Of a stretch of 64,000 nt of DNA, positions 1-7,654 are shown in pieces (positions within the stretch are counted from its first letter, which is position 1; every line of letters begins with the position of its first letter). The DNA is taken from contig JAUQYA010000120.1 of NCBI GenBank assembly GCA_030837785.1, forward strand, positions 72,080-136,079. Reading direction: 5' to 3'. Source of the DNA: Albidovulum sp. GTDB taxonomy: Bacteria; Pseudomonadota; Alphaproteobacteria; Rhodobacterales; Rhodobacteraceae. Under the pieces are notes generated by a model. The model had not been told where the DNA came from and made no database searches. It was given only the letters and a program-made list of their open reading frames with translations. A program made the translations under genes and the position numbers.

Positions 1-1
1 C

Positions 2-277
2 CGGGAAATGGCGGTGGGGCTGGCGCGGCGCGGGATCAGGGTCAATGCGATCTGCCCGGGCTGGACGGCGACCGAGATGGCGATGGGGCTGATGCGCGAC
101 GAGGCCGCCTTCGAGCTGCGCCGGATGCACATCCCAATGGGGCGGATGGGCCTGCCCTCCGAAATCGCGACCACCGCCGCCTTCCTCGTCTCGGACGAAG
201 CCTCCTACATCACCGGCCAGGCCTACGCCGTCGACGGCGGGCTGACCGGCGCCTTCCTGACGCCGCCCGATCCCTGA
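2..277 (+). CDS. SDR-family oxidoreductase, C-terminal part (5' end outside window)
   Basis: This is the last 91 residues of a short-chain dehydrogenase/reductase; the N-terminal Rossmann half and catalytic Tyr/Lys lie before the window. The visible part has the usual SDR C-terminal features: the 'RVNAICPGW' strand after the active-site helix, the 'GRMGLPSEIA' stretch and the terminal 'SYITGQAYAVDGG' motif. Reading frame is open to the left edge, so the gene is cut by the window and not broken. It precedes a second SDR gene on the same strand by about 145 bases and probably belongs to the same amino-alcohol catabolic locus. Its substrate cannot be told from this fragment. Confidence 0.85.
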   Translation, partial: REMAVGLARRGIRVNAICPGWTATEMAMGLMRDEAAFELRRMHIPMGRMGLPSEIATTAAFLVSDEASYITGQAYAVDGGLTGAFLTPPDP

Positions 278-421
278 GCGTGGCCGGGCTCTGCCAGCAC
301 CGCGCCAGCGGGTCGAACCTTCATTCCCGCCCCCGCCCGGTGCAGAGAGGGCGGTCCGGCCGCCCGGGGCGCGACACCATCCGAGATCAGTCAGAAACCG
401 ACGGACAAGGGAGGAAATACC

Positions 422-1201
422 ATGCTGAACGTCTTCCGGGGCAAGAGCATCATCGTCACCGGCGCCTCGCGCGGGATCGGCCGCGGCATCGCCCGCAGCT
501 TCGCCGCAGGCGGCGGCAAGGTGATGCTGGCCGCCCGCAACGAGACCGACCTCGAGGCGGCGATCGCGGAGATCACCGATGCCGGCGGCACCGCGCGGGG
601 AATGGCCTGCGATGTCGGCGACTGGGCCTCGGTGCAGCGGCTGGTGGAGGAGACGGCGCAGGTCTTCGACGGCGTCGACGTGCTCTGCGCCAATGCCGGC
701 ACCTATCCGCAGACCAGGATCGCCGACATGGACCCCGACGAATGGGACGAGGTGCTGAGGACCAACCTCAAGAGCAGCTTCCTCTGCGTCAAGGCCTGCC
801 TGCCACAGTTCGCGCGGCGGCCGGGCGGGCGGGTGGTGCTGACCTCCTCGATCACCGGGCCCTTCACCGCGTTCCCGGGCTTTGCCCATTATGGCGCCTC
901 GAAGGCGGGGCAGCTTGGCTTCATGCGGGTCGCGGCGATGGAACTGGCGCGCCACGGCGCCACGATCAACGCGGTGCTGCCGGGGACGGTACTGACCGAG
1001 GGGCTCGCCGCCAACGGGCAGGCCTTCCTCAGCAGTGCCGCGGCGGGCATTCCGCTGGGGCGCCTCGGGACGGTCGACGACATCGCCAATTCGGTGATGT
1101 TCCTTGCCAGCGATTACGCCTCCTATGTCACCGGCCAGACCATCGTCGTCGACGGTGGCCAGATCCTGCCCGAGACGGGAGACGCGGTGGGCGCGATCTG
1201 A
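422..1201 (+). CDS. SDR-family NAD(P)-dependent oxidoreductase
   Basis: A complete 259-aa classical SDR. It has the cofactor motif TGASRGIG (residues 13-20), NAG at 91-93, and the Ser143/Tyr157/Lys161 active site in 'TSSITG...HYGASKAG', ending in the typical 'YVTGQTIVVDGGQ'. A strong ribosome site (aagggaggaa) precedes the ATG. It is a close paralog of the SDR at 16883-17662: same length, same layout, near-identical active-site region. In RMM-type microcompartment loci an SDR oxidises 1-amino-2-propanol to aminoacetone, so an amino-alcohol dehydrogenase role is a reasonable inference. Substrate specificity is not visible in the sequence. Confidence 0.9.
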   Translation: MLNVFRGKSIIVTGASRGIGRGIARSFAAGGGKVMLAARNETDLEAAIAEITDAGGTARGMACDVGDWASVQRLVEETAQVFDGVDVLCANAGTYPQTRIADMDPDEWDEVLRTNLKSSFLCVKACLPQFARRPGGRVVLTSSITGPFTAFPGFAHYGASKAGQLGFMRVAAMELARHGATINAVLPGTVLTEGLAANGQAFLSSAAAGIPLGRLGTVDDIANSVMFLASDYASYVTGQTIVVDGGQILPETGDAVGAI

Positions 1202-1281
1202 CGCTCGCCCCGGGGGCGGCCCGCGCCGCGGTGTCGCCCCTTCCGCGGCCCCGGTGCGGCCTTCGCCTGCGGAGCGCGGTG

Positions 1282-1989
1282 TCAGGCCTTTCCGATCGTC
1301 CGCACCCAGTTGCGCGCAATGGCCAGTCCGGCCGCATCCGAGGCAGCACCGTGGCGCTTTGCCTCCTGCGGCAGGCGATCGGCCCAGCCGGGCTGAATCC
1401 TGGCCAGCAGGTCGGCGTATTCGTGCGACCATTCCTCCACCAGCGGCCGGTCGGCCTCGAAATGGAACTGGACACCATAGGCGGCGCGACCGATCACGAA
1501 GGCCTGGTTTTCAACCATATCTCCGGTCGCGAGCCGCCGTGCCGCCGCCGGCATCCTGAAGGTGTCGTCATGCCACTGGAAGATCGGGAATGACGGCGGT
1601 GTACCGGCAAAGAGCGGATCGGCCACCCCGTCCGGCGTGAGGTCGATACGCTGCCAGCCGAACTCGCTCGCTCCGCCGATGATGTTCGCCCCGCCATAGG
1701 CCCGGGCAAGAAGCTGCGACCCGAGGCAGACGCCCAGAAGCGAGCGCCCGCTTTCGGCAAAGCCGCGCATGAGGTCGAGAAGCCCGGGCAGCCACGGGCT
1801 GGTGTCATCCGCCAGCGCGTTCTGCACCCCCCCGAGGACGATGATCCCGTCATGGCCCCCGGGTCCGTCGGGAAGCGCCTCGCCCCGATGCGCGCGCACC
1901 AGATCCACATCGGCCCCTGCCTCGGCAAGAGCGGTGCCGATCTGGCCCAGCCTGCAACCTTCGAAGTTATAGACAATGAGAACGCGCAT
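1282..1989 (-). CDS. Class I glutamine amidotransferase-like protein
   Basis: A 235-aa stand-alone class I GATase-fold protein of the GuaA-like type. The nucleophile elbow 'GVCLGSQ' places the catalytic Cys at residue 88, and 'GVQFHFE' gives His176 and Glu178, so the triad is intact. It lies 51 bases downstream of the kinase-like gene at 2041-3039 on the same strand and probably shares its transcript. Family members hydrolyse glutamine or gamma-glutamyl amides. With a glutamine-synthetase-like ligase in the same locus (25686-27068), removal of a gamma-glutamyl group is a possible role, but this is inference. It converges with the SDR ending at 1201. Confidence 0.85.
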   Translation of the reverse strand: MRVLIVYNFEGCRLGQIGTALAEAGADVDLVRAHRGEALPDGPGGHDGIIVLGGVQNALADDTSPWLPGLLDLMRGFAESGRSLLGVCLGSQLLARAYGGANIIGGASEFGWQRIDLTPDGVADPLFAGTPPSFPIFQWHDDTFRMPAAARRLATGDMVENQAFVIGRAAYGVQFHFEADRPLVEEWSHEYADLLARIQPGWADRLPQEAKRHGAASDAAGLAIARNWVRTIGKA

Positions 1990-2040
1990 TTGGCCGTCTG
2001 TTCCTGTGATGCACGGGAGGGAAGGGAGGATGGTCTGGCG

Positions 2041-3039
2041 TCACCTGAGATAGCGGTCGGAGAGGTAGTCCTCGGCGATCCGGCAGGCCCCGGTCGCGTA
2101 GGCCGCGCCAAGTTCCTGCGCCTCGGCAGCATGTTCATGGTGGAAACCGACCCAGCCGACGAGCAGCATCCGCCTGAGCATGATCAGCGTCGGAAGCATA
2201 TCGCGGTCGGCCTGCGACAGCGCCCGGGTCCCTGTGTAGCCGTCGAGCCAGGCCTCCATCCAGTCAGCGACCCTGGGATCGCCCTCCATGAAGCTGACAG
2301 CGGTGGCGAAATCGTTCAGATACCAGGAAAAGCCGCAGTCGTCGAAGTCGATGACCGAAAGCCTGTCGCCATCGACCAGCAGGTTCGCCAGCCTGAGGTC
2401 ATTGTGGCAAAGCCCGAACCGGTTGTTCGCGCGCCCATACCCTGCCAGTTGCCGGCGGATCTTGTCGCAGGCGCGGGACAGGACCTCCTCTTCCGCCGCG
2501 CCGATGCCCGGGGCGTCCTGCCAGCGGCCCCAAAGCGCCTTTTCCAGCACCGCCGCGTCGTCATAGGTGAACCGACGGAACGAAGCCGGCCGCCGCCAGC
2601 CGATACCGAAGACGTGCATTCTGGCCGCCAGGCCGCCAAGACGCCCGAAGCTCGGGATCAGGTCGGCATCGGCCGAGGGCGCGGCGCCGGGCAACCAGTC
2701 GAACAGGGTGACATGGCGCGCCGGCCCGCCGTCGACACCCACCGTTCTCACGCGCCCGCCGTCGCGGGCCGCGATCGGCGCGGGCGCGTTGACGACGCTC
2801 GCACCGCGCAACGCATCGATCCACATCAGTTCGGACTCGATCTCGTCGCGCGAGTGGTAGTTGGGGCGGTGGACGCGCAGCGCGGCGGAACGCCCCCGCG
2901 CCGGATCGTCAACGCGATAGGTCCAGTTCTCGGACACGTTGACGAGGCGGAAGATCACGCCGGAGGAGAAGTCATACTCTGCCAGAACGGATTTCACGGC
3001 ACTGTCGAGCGATGCGGCGATGGCGTTTCCCCCTGACAT
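2041..3039 (-). CDS. APH-fold phosphotransferase (candidate amino-alcohol kinase)
   Basis: A 332-aa aminoglycoside-phosphotransferase/homoserine-kinase-II-like enzyme. The Brenner motif 'HNDLRLANL' spans residues 212-220 (catalytic Asp214) and the metal-binding 'DFDD' is at 231-234. The N-lobe has 'LRVHRPNYHSR' typical of this family. The ATG at 3039 is preceded by a strong ribosome site. It is a paralog of the kinase at 17681-18685. In the mycobacterial RMM microcompartment an APH-fold enzyme phosphorylates 1-amino-2-propanol, and by analogy this may make an O-phospho-amine for a PLP phospho-lyase. It is transcribed away from the RidA operon across a region with two copies of a putative GntR operator. 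Confidence 0.87.
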   Translation of the reverse strand: MSGGNAIAASLDSAVKSVLAEYDFSSGVIFRLVNVSENWTYRVDDPARGRSAALRVHRPNYHSRDEIESELMWIDALRGASVVNAPAPIAARDGGRVRTVGVDGGPARHVTLFDWLPGAAPSADADLIPSFGRLGGLAARMHVFGIGWRRPASFRRFTYDDAAVLEKALWGRWQDAPGIGAAEEEVLSRACDKIRRQLAGYGRANNRFGLCHNDLRLANLLVDGDRLSVIDFDDCGFSWYLNDFATAVSFMEGDPRVADWMEAWLDGYTGTRALSQADRDMLPTLIMLRRMLLVGWVGFHHEHAAEAQELGAAYATGACRIAEDYLSDRYLR

Positions 3040-3115
3040 TCAGTCCCCCTCCGCCGCCCTCGGCCCGCCGGACGCGCCACCCGCGAACGGCGACTCGCCC
3101 GGTGACTGGCCCAAT

Positions 3116-3132
3116 GGTCCAACTAATAGACA
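3116..3132. promoter_or_regulatory. Putative GntR operator, copy 1 (GGTCC-N7-AGACA)
   Basis: GGTCC at 3116-3120, seven bases, AGACA at 3128-3132. The spacer and right arm also form a perfect 7-bp inverted repeat (AACTAAT at 3121-3127, ATTAGTT at 3132-3138). The site lies between the divergent kinase (start 3039) and RidA (start 3293) genes. The same spaced motif recurs at 3234, 19804 and 19912. Assignment to the GntR protein at 18760-19635 is inference from co-occurrence. Confidence 0.5.
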
Positions 3133-3233
3133 TTAGTTCCAGCAGAACGATCCGCTGTCAATATCCCGCTGCGGCTTTTCAGGCAGCCGGAGCCTCACTC
3201 TTGCCTTGCGTCAGGAAGTTCGTATGGTAGATT

Positions 3234-3250
3234 GGTCTGAGAATTAGACA
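3234..3250. promoter_or_regulatory. Putative GntR operator, copy 2 (GGTCT-N7-AGACA)
   Basis: GGTCT at 3234-3238, seven bases, AGACA at 3246-3250, 43 bases before the RidA start codon. It matches the symmetric copy at 19912-19928 in nine of ten arm positions and stands in a locally AT-rich stretch suited to a promoter. It probably controls the RidA-aminotransferase-CoA ligase operon, the divergent kinase operon, or both. Confidence 0.55.
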
Positions 3251-3292
3251 TTTGAGACTGAATCGAACCTGCCAGCAACGGGGAGCGAAGCG

Positions 3293-3709
3293 ATGCCGGC
3301 CGATCCGCGGACTACGGACCAGAACTGGGACTACAGGGCACCCGAGGGGTTTCTGTCGAAGGCGCCGATCAGCAGCGCCGTCCGCGTCGGCGACGTGATC
3401 TATCTCTCCGGCCAGATCGGCATCGACGACGCGGGCGCGCTCGTGCCCGGCGGGATCGGCGGCCAGACCCGCGCATGCCTCGAGAGTATCCGCGCAATCC
3501 TCGCCAGCTATGGCGCGACCTTGGCCGACGTTGTCCAGACGCGGATATTCCTGACCGATTTCGCCGGCTATGCCGACTACAATCGCGTCTATCAGGAGTT
3601 CTTTTCGGCGCCATTCCCCACCCGCTCGACCGTCGGCACCCCTGCCCTCGCGCTCGGCGCCGGGATCGAGATCGAGGCGGTGGCGGTGCTCGGCCGGCCG
3701 ACGCGCTGA
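3293..3709 (+). CDS. RidA-family (YjgF/YER057c/UK114) enamine/imine deaminase
   Basis: A 138-aa RidA-fold protein, normal length for the family. It has the strand 'VIYLSGQIGID', the conserved Arg111 in 'FPTRSTV' that binds the substrate carboxylate in RidA, and the acidic 'IEIEAVAV' near the C-terminus. RidA proteins hydrolyse reactive enamine/imine intermediates released by PLP enzymes. Its place 67 bases before a class III aminotransferase fits that protective role. First gene of a probable three-gene operon with the aminotransferase and a CoA ligase, behind the motif at 3234-3250. Confidence 0.9.
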   Translation: MPADPRTTDQNWDYRAPEGFLSKAPISSAVRVGDVIYLSGQIGIDDAGALVPGGIGGQTRACLESIRAILASYGATLADVVQTRIFLTDFAGYADYNRVYQEFFSAPFPTRSTVGTPALALGAGIEIEAVAVLGRPTR

Positions 3710-3776
3710 ATAAGGGCCGGGGCCGGACGGCGGGCACGCCGGACGCGCGGCCGCGACACAACATGAGGAGGATTGC

Positions 3777-5138
3777 ATGAACCACACACTTCCCAACTGG
3801 CACGGCGGCGACCTGAGCGAAGCCGAAATCCTTGACCAGCTCCCGCCCCTTGAATGGGACTACGACACCGCGGTCCACGACCGCGAGAAATACCTCTCGC
3901 CGGTGCTGAAGACGTTCCAGGCCACGACGAAGCCGATCCTGCTTCGCAGCGGTCTTGGACAGTATCTGTTCGATGCCGCGGGCAACCGCTTTATCGACAC
4001 GGTGGCGATGAACCAGGCGATCAGCGCCGGCTACCGGAGCCCCTGGGTGATGGCGGCGGTCCGCCAGCAGCTCGACGCGATGCAGCACTGTTCGACAATG
4101 TGGATGCACCCGGGGCCTGCCTCGCTGGCGAAGTCGCTGGTCGAGAAGATGCCGGCGGGCGACTGGGTGGTGCATTTCCTGTCGAGCGGCACCGAGGCGG
4201 TGGACCTCGCGGTGACGATGGCGCGCAACTACACCGGGCGGCACACCGTCGTCGGCCTGCGGTCGGCCTATCACGGCGGGGTCGGGGCGGTGGCCAATGC
4301 GCTGACCTCGATCAGCCGGTTCCACCACAAGGTCACCGGCGCCTCGGGCGTGCTGCACGCGACCAACCCCGACCAATATCGCGGCATCCACGGCGCCGGG
4401 GTGGAGCCCTATGTCGCCGAGTTCCGCTCGCTCATGGGGTCGTCGACCAACGGTGAGCTTGCCGCCTATATCTTCGAGCCGATCCAGGGCTATGGCGGGG
4501 TGATCCCGCTGCCGACCGACTACATCAAGCAGACGATGGAGATCGCCCGCTCGATGGGCGGCATCGTCATCTGCGACGAGATCCAGACCGCGATCGGCCG
4601 CACCGGCAAGCATTTCTACGGCTTCATGGAACACGGCATCGTCCCCGACATCGTGGTGATGGCCAAGGGACTCGGCAACGGCTTCCCGATCTCGGCCGTG
4701 GTGGTGCGCCGCGACATCGCCGAGGCGATGACCTCGCGTGCGTTCATGAGCACCTACGGATCGAACCCGACCTGCTGCGCGGCGGCGCGGGGGGTGATGG
4801 CGGCACTCGGCCCCGGCGGCTTGCAGGAGAACGCGCGTATCGTCGGTGAGGAGGCGCTGAAGATGTTCCGCGAGTTGCAGACCCGGCACGAGGTGATCGG
4901 CGACATCCGGGGCTCAGGGATGATGATCGGGGTCGAACTGGTGAAGGACCGCGAGACCAAGGCGCCGGCCTCGGAACTGGTGGCGAAGATCGCCGACCAG
5001 ATCGCCGACAAGGTGATCGTCACCAAGGCCGGCGTCAACGCCAACGTGTTCCGGCTGGTGCCGCCGCTCTGCCTGACGGTGGAGGATGCGGCCGAGGTGA
5101 TCGGCCGGCTCGACGCGCTCTTGACGAAGCTCGCCTGA
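3777..5138 (+). CDS. Class III PLP-dependent aminotransferase (AGXT2-like)
   Basis: A 453-aa fold-type I, class III PLP enzyme. The PLP Schiff-base lysine is Lys297 in 'VMAKGLGNGFPI', the pyridine-N aspartate is Asp267 in 'ICDEIQTAIGRTG', and the phosphate-binding 'SSGTEA' lies near 136-141. A good ribosome site (gaggagg) precedes the ATG. It looks most like the alanine-glyoxylate aminotransferase 2 / ethanolamine-phosphate phospho-lyase branch, so it could be a transaminase or a phospho-lyase acting on an O-phospho amino alcohol. The sequence alone does not decide. It differs clearly from the second class III enzyme at 7655-8935, so the two probably act on different intermediates. Confidence 0.9.
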   Translation: MNHTLPNWHGGDLSEAEILDQLPPLEWDYDTAVHDREKYLSPVLKTFQATTKPILLRSGLGQYLFDAAGNRFIDTVAMNQAISAGYRSPWVMAAVRQQLDAMQHCSTMWMHPGPASLAKSLVEKMPAGDWVVHFLSSGTEAVDLAVTMARNYTGRHTVVGLRSAYHGGVGAVANALTSISRFHHKVTGASGVLHATNPDQYRGIHGAGVEPYVAEFRSLMGSSTNGELAAYIFEPIQGYGGVIPLPTDYIKQTMEIARSMGGIVICDEIQTAIGRTGKHFYGFMEHGIVPDIVVMAKGLGNGFPISAVVVRRDIAEAMTSRAFMSTYGSNPTCCAAARGVMAALGPGGLQENARIVGEEALKMFRELQTRHEVIGDIRGSGMMIGVELVKDRETKAPASELVAKIADQIADKVIVTKAGVNANVFRLVPPLCLTVEDAAEVIGRLDALLTKLA

Positions 5139-5158
5139 GCGGCCGGGAGGGACACGCG

Positions 5159-6661
5159 GTGAACGTCGGCGCTTTCCTGACCAAGGCCGCCCGGTTGCAT
5201 CCGGCGAAGACCGCCGTGGCCGATGGCGGGATACGGCTCCGATACGACGAGATGAACGCCCGGGCCGCTGCCCTTGCCGCCGGGCTCTCCTTGCGCGGCT
5301 ATGCGCCGGGCGACCGGGTGGTGCTGTTCATGCCGAACCGGGCGGACTATCTCGTCGCGCTTTTCGGCCTCTTCAAGGGCGGGTTCGTCGCGGTGCCGGC
5401 GAATGCCAAGCTCCACGCCGCTGAGCTTGGCTTCATCGCCGGCCATTGCGGCGCCCGCGCGGTGGTCTGTTCGGAGAAGTCGCGCGAGGTGGTCGCGGAG
5501 GCGCTCGCCGCCCTTCCCGGCGTCGACATGATCGACGCCGACGGCGCGGGCGCGGACTCCTTCCAGGCCATCGTCGAAAGCGGCCGGAGTCATGCCGACG
5601 ACGACGCCGAGGCCGCGCCCGACGACCTCGCCTGGATCTTCTACACCTCCGGCACCACCGGGCGGCCGAAGGGGGCGATGCTGAGCCACCGCAACCTCTG
5701 TGCCATGACGATGAACGCGCTTGCCGATGTCTGCGACTTCCAGCCCGAGGACGTGGTGCTGCATGTCGCGCCGCTGTCGCACGGCTCGGGCCTTTACGCG
5801 CTGCCGGCGATCGCACGGGGGGCGACCAACCTGATCTCGGGCGGCTCGTTCGACGCGGGCGACTGCCTGCGGACGATCGCCCGCGAGGGGGTGACGGCCA
5901 TCGCCTTCCTTGCGCCGACGATGATCCACATGCTTCTGGAGGCCGATCCCGCGCTCAAGGTGCCGGGCTTGCGCCGTGTGCCCTATGGTGGTGCGCCGAT
6001 CGACCCGGGCCTCGCCGAAGCGGCGATCGCCCGCTTCGGCCCGGTCTTCGCCCAACTCTACGGCCAAGGCGAATCGCCGATGACGATTACTGCGCTGCGC
6101 CCGCAGGACCACCACGGCCGGGCGCTTTTTTCTGCCGGCATCGTGCGCACCGATGTCGAGGTGCAGCTCCTGGACGAGGCGGGCCGGCAGGTGCCCGAGG
6201 GCGCGGAGGGCGAGATCTGTGTGCGCGGCGATGTGGTGATGCGCGGCTACTGGAACGACCCGGCCGCCGATGCCAAGGCGCTGAAAGGCGGCTGGCTGCA
6301 CACCGGCGATGTCGGCCGGTTCGAGGACGGCTACCTCTACCTTCTGTCGCGGATGAACGACGTGATCATCTCGGGCGGAAGCAACATCTACCCGCGCGAG
6401 ATCGAGGATGTGCTGATGCTGCATCCCGCGGTGCGCGAGGTCTGTGTCTTTGGCGAGCCGGACGGGAAATGGGGCGAGTCCGTCACCGCCGCCGTCGTCG
6501 CCTCCGGGCCGGTCGCGGCGGAAGAGTTGCAGGCATTCTGCCGCCGGCACATCGCCAGCTTCAAGAAGCCCAAGCGCATCGCCTTCGTGGAGGCGCTGCC
6601 GAAGAACGCCTACGGCAAGATCGTCCGCCGCGAGGTGAAGTCCAGCCTTTCTGGCGGCTGA
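5159..6661 (+). CDS. AMP-forming acyl-CoA synthetase / CoA ligase
   Basis: A 500-aa ANL-superfamily adenylating enzyme. The P-loop-like motif 'YTSGTTGRPKGAML' is near residues 161-174, the A5 motif 'YGQGE' near 301, the 'HTGDVGRFEDGYL' hinge motif near 381, and the C-terminal catalytic lysine motif 'PKNAYGKIVRRE' near 481. All key motifs are intact. The gene starts with GTG after 'gggaggg', 20 bases after the aminotransferase stop, so it is in the same operon. It would activate a carboxylic acid to its CoA thioester, possibly salvaging acid that leaks from aldehyde oxidation in the pathway. The acid is unknown. Confidence 0.9.
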   Translation: MNVGAFLTKAARLHPAKTAVADGGIRLRYDEMNARAAALAAGLSLRGYAPGDRVVLFMPNRADYLVALFGLFKGGFVAVPANAKLHAAELGFIAGHCGARAVVCSEKSREVVAEALAALPGVDMIDADGAGADSFQAIVESGRSHADDDAEAAPDDLAWIFYTSGTTGRPKGAMLSHRNLCAMTMNALADVCDFQPEDVVLHVAPLSHGSGLYALPAIARGATNLISGGSFDAGDCLRTIAREGVTAIAFLAPTMIHMLLEADPALKVPGLRRVPYGGAPIDPGLAEAAIARFGPVFAQLYGQGESPMTITALRPQDHHGRALFSAGIVRTDVEVQLLDEAGRQVPEGAEGEICVRGDVVMRGYWNDPAADAKALKGGWLHTGDVGRFEDGYLYLLSRMNDVIISGGSNIYPREIEDVLMLHPAVREVCVFGEPDGKWGESVTAAVVASGPVAAEELQAFCRRHIASFKKPKRIAFVEALPKNAYGKIVRREVKSSLSGG

Positions 6662-6728
6662 CGGCATCACGTCGTCGATCCAAGGCCGGGTCCGGGCGGA
6701 AAAGGCGAGGCGCTGTCCCGCCGGGCGC

Positions 6729-7511
6729 TTACTCCGCCGCCGCCACCACGCAATCGCTCCTGCCGTCGCGGATCGCGGCGGCAAGCGTGTCGGGCGGCTG
6801 CTCGTCGGTGATCAGGGTCAGCGCCCCGGACCAGCCCCGCAGGCGCACCAGCGCGCGTTTGCCGAACTTGGAGTGATCGGCCAGGATCACGCCGTGGTTG
6901 GCATGGGCGAGCATTGCGGCGTAGACCTCGCCCGCGCGCAGCATCGCCTCGCTGACGCCTGATGGATCAAGGCCCGAGGCGCCGATGATGGCGACCTCGG
7001 CGCGGTAGCGTTCCAGCGCCCGGATCGTCTCGGGCCCACACACCATGCGCTCCTGCGGCTCGAACGTTCCGGGCAGGAGCATGACCTCGATCAACGGATT
7101 GGGGCCGAGTTCCACCGCGATCGGATATGCGGGGGTGATGACGGTGATGCGATGGCGGGTTTCGCGCAACGCCCGCGCGAAGGTGAGCATGGTCGCCCCG
7201 CCGCCCAGCACCAGCGTCTCGGCGCCTTCGTAGCGGGCCACGGCGGCCCGCGCGATGGCCCGGCGTTCGGCGACGAAAAGCCCCAGCCGTTCATTCAGCG
7301 CCGGCTCGAACCGGTTGCCGGCGCTGACCGCGCCGCCATAGGTGCGGCTCAGCCGGCCGATCTGGTCAAGCTCGGACAGGTCGCGGCGAATCGTTTCGGT
7401 GGAGACGTCCAGCTCCTCGGCGAGCTGGTTGACCCTGCGCGAGGGGTTGGCCTCGAGCGCGGCGAGGATCCGGCCTTGCCGCAGTTCCTTGCGCGATTGC
7501 GTCCTTGCCAC
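6729..7511 (-). CDS. DeoR-family transcriptional regulator
   Basis: About 260 aa if translation starts at the GTG at 7511; the frame stays open to 7640 with poorer alternatives. The N-terminal winged helix reads 'VNQLAEELDVSTETIRRDLSEL' split over residues 27-48, the DeoR signature, followed by 'GRLSRTYGGA'. The rest is the DeoR C-terminal ISOCOT-fold sensor ('VLGGGATML', 'GASGLDPSGVSEAML', 'ADHSKFGKRALVRL'), which binds a phosphorylated metabolite in characterised members. It is divergent from the BMC operon, with a perfect palindrome between the two starts. It probably senses a phosphorylated intermediate of the pathway; that is inference. Confidence 0.85.
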   Translation of the reverse strand: MARTQSRKELRQGRILAALEANPSRRVNQLAEELDVSTETIRRDLSELDQIGRLSRTYGGAVSAGNRFEPALNERLGLFVAERRAIARAAVARYEGAETLVLGGGATMLTFARALRETRHRITVITPAYPIAVELGPNPLIEVMLLPGTFEPQERMVCGPETIRALERYRAEVAIIGASGLDPSGVSEAMLRAGEVYAAMLAHANHGVILADHSKFGKRALVRLRGWSGALTLITDEQPPDTLAAAIRDGRSDCVVAAAE

Positions 7512-7587
7512 CGGAAAACACCAAAATTGCCAAGCCTGGCCGAGGGAAGCAGGCCGTGGCGAGGCGGTCAACAAAATATTTGCCCGA

Positions 7588-7610
7588 CTGACAACATTTT
7601 CTGTTGTCAG
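7588..7610. promoter_or_regulatory. Perfect 9-bp inverted repeat, probable operator of the BMC operon
   Basis: Arms CTGACAACA (7588-7596) and TGTTGTCAG (7602-7610) around TTTTC. The palindrome lies in an AT-rich patch unlike its surroundings, 45 bases before the GTG start of the BMC operon and about 77 bases upstream of the divergent DeoR gene. Such placement is typical of an autoregulated local operator. Binding by the DeoR protein is inferred. Confidence 0.6.
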
Positions 7611-7654
7611 ATACAAATTCAAATGACAGGCTTCAGTCAAACGGAGGTGCGCGC

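Noticed and set aside
7604..7654. TTG start for the BMC-operon class III enzyme
   Set aside because: It lies inside the operator palindrome; the GTG at 7655 has a well-spaced ribosome site.
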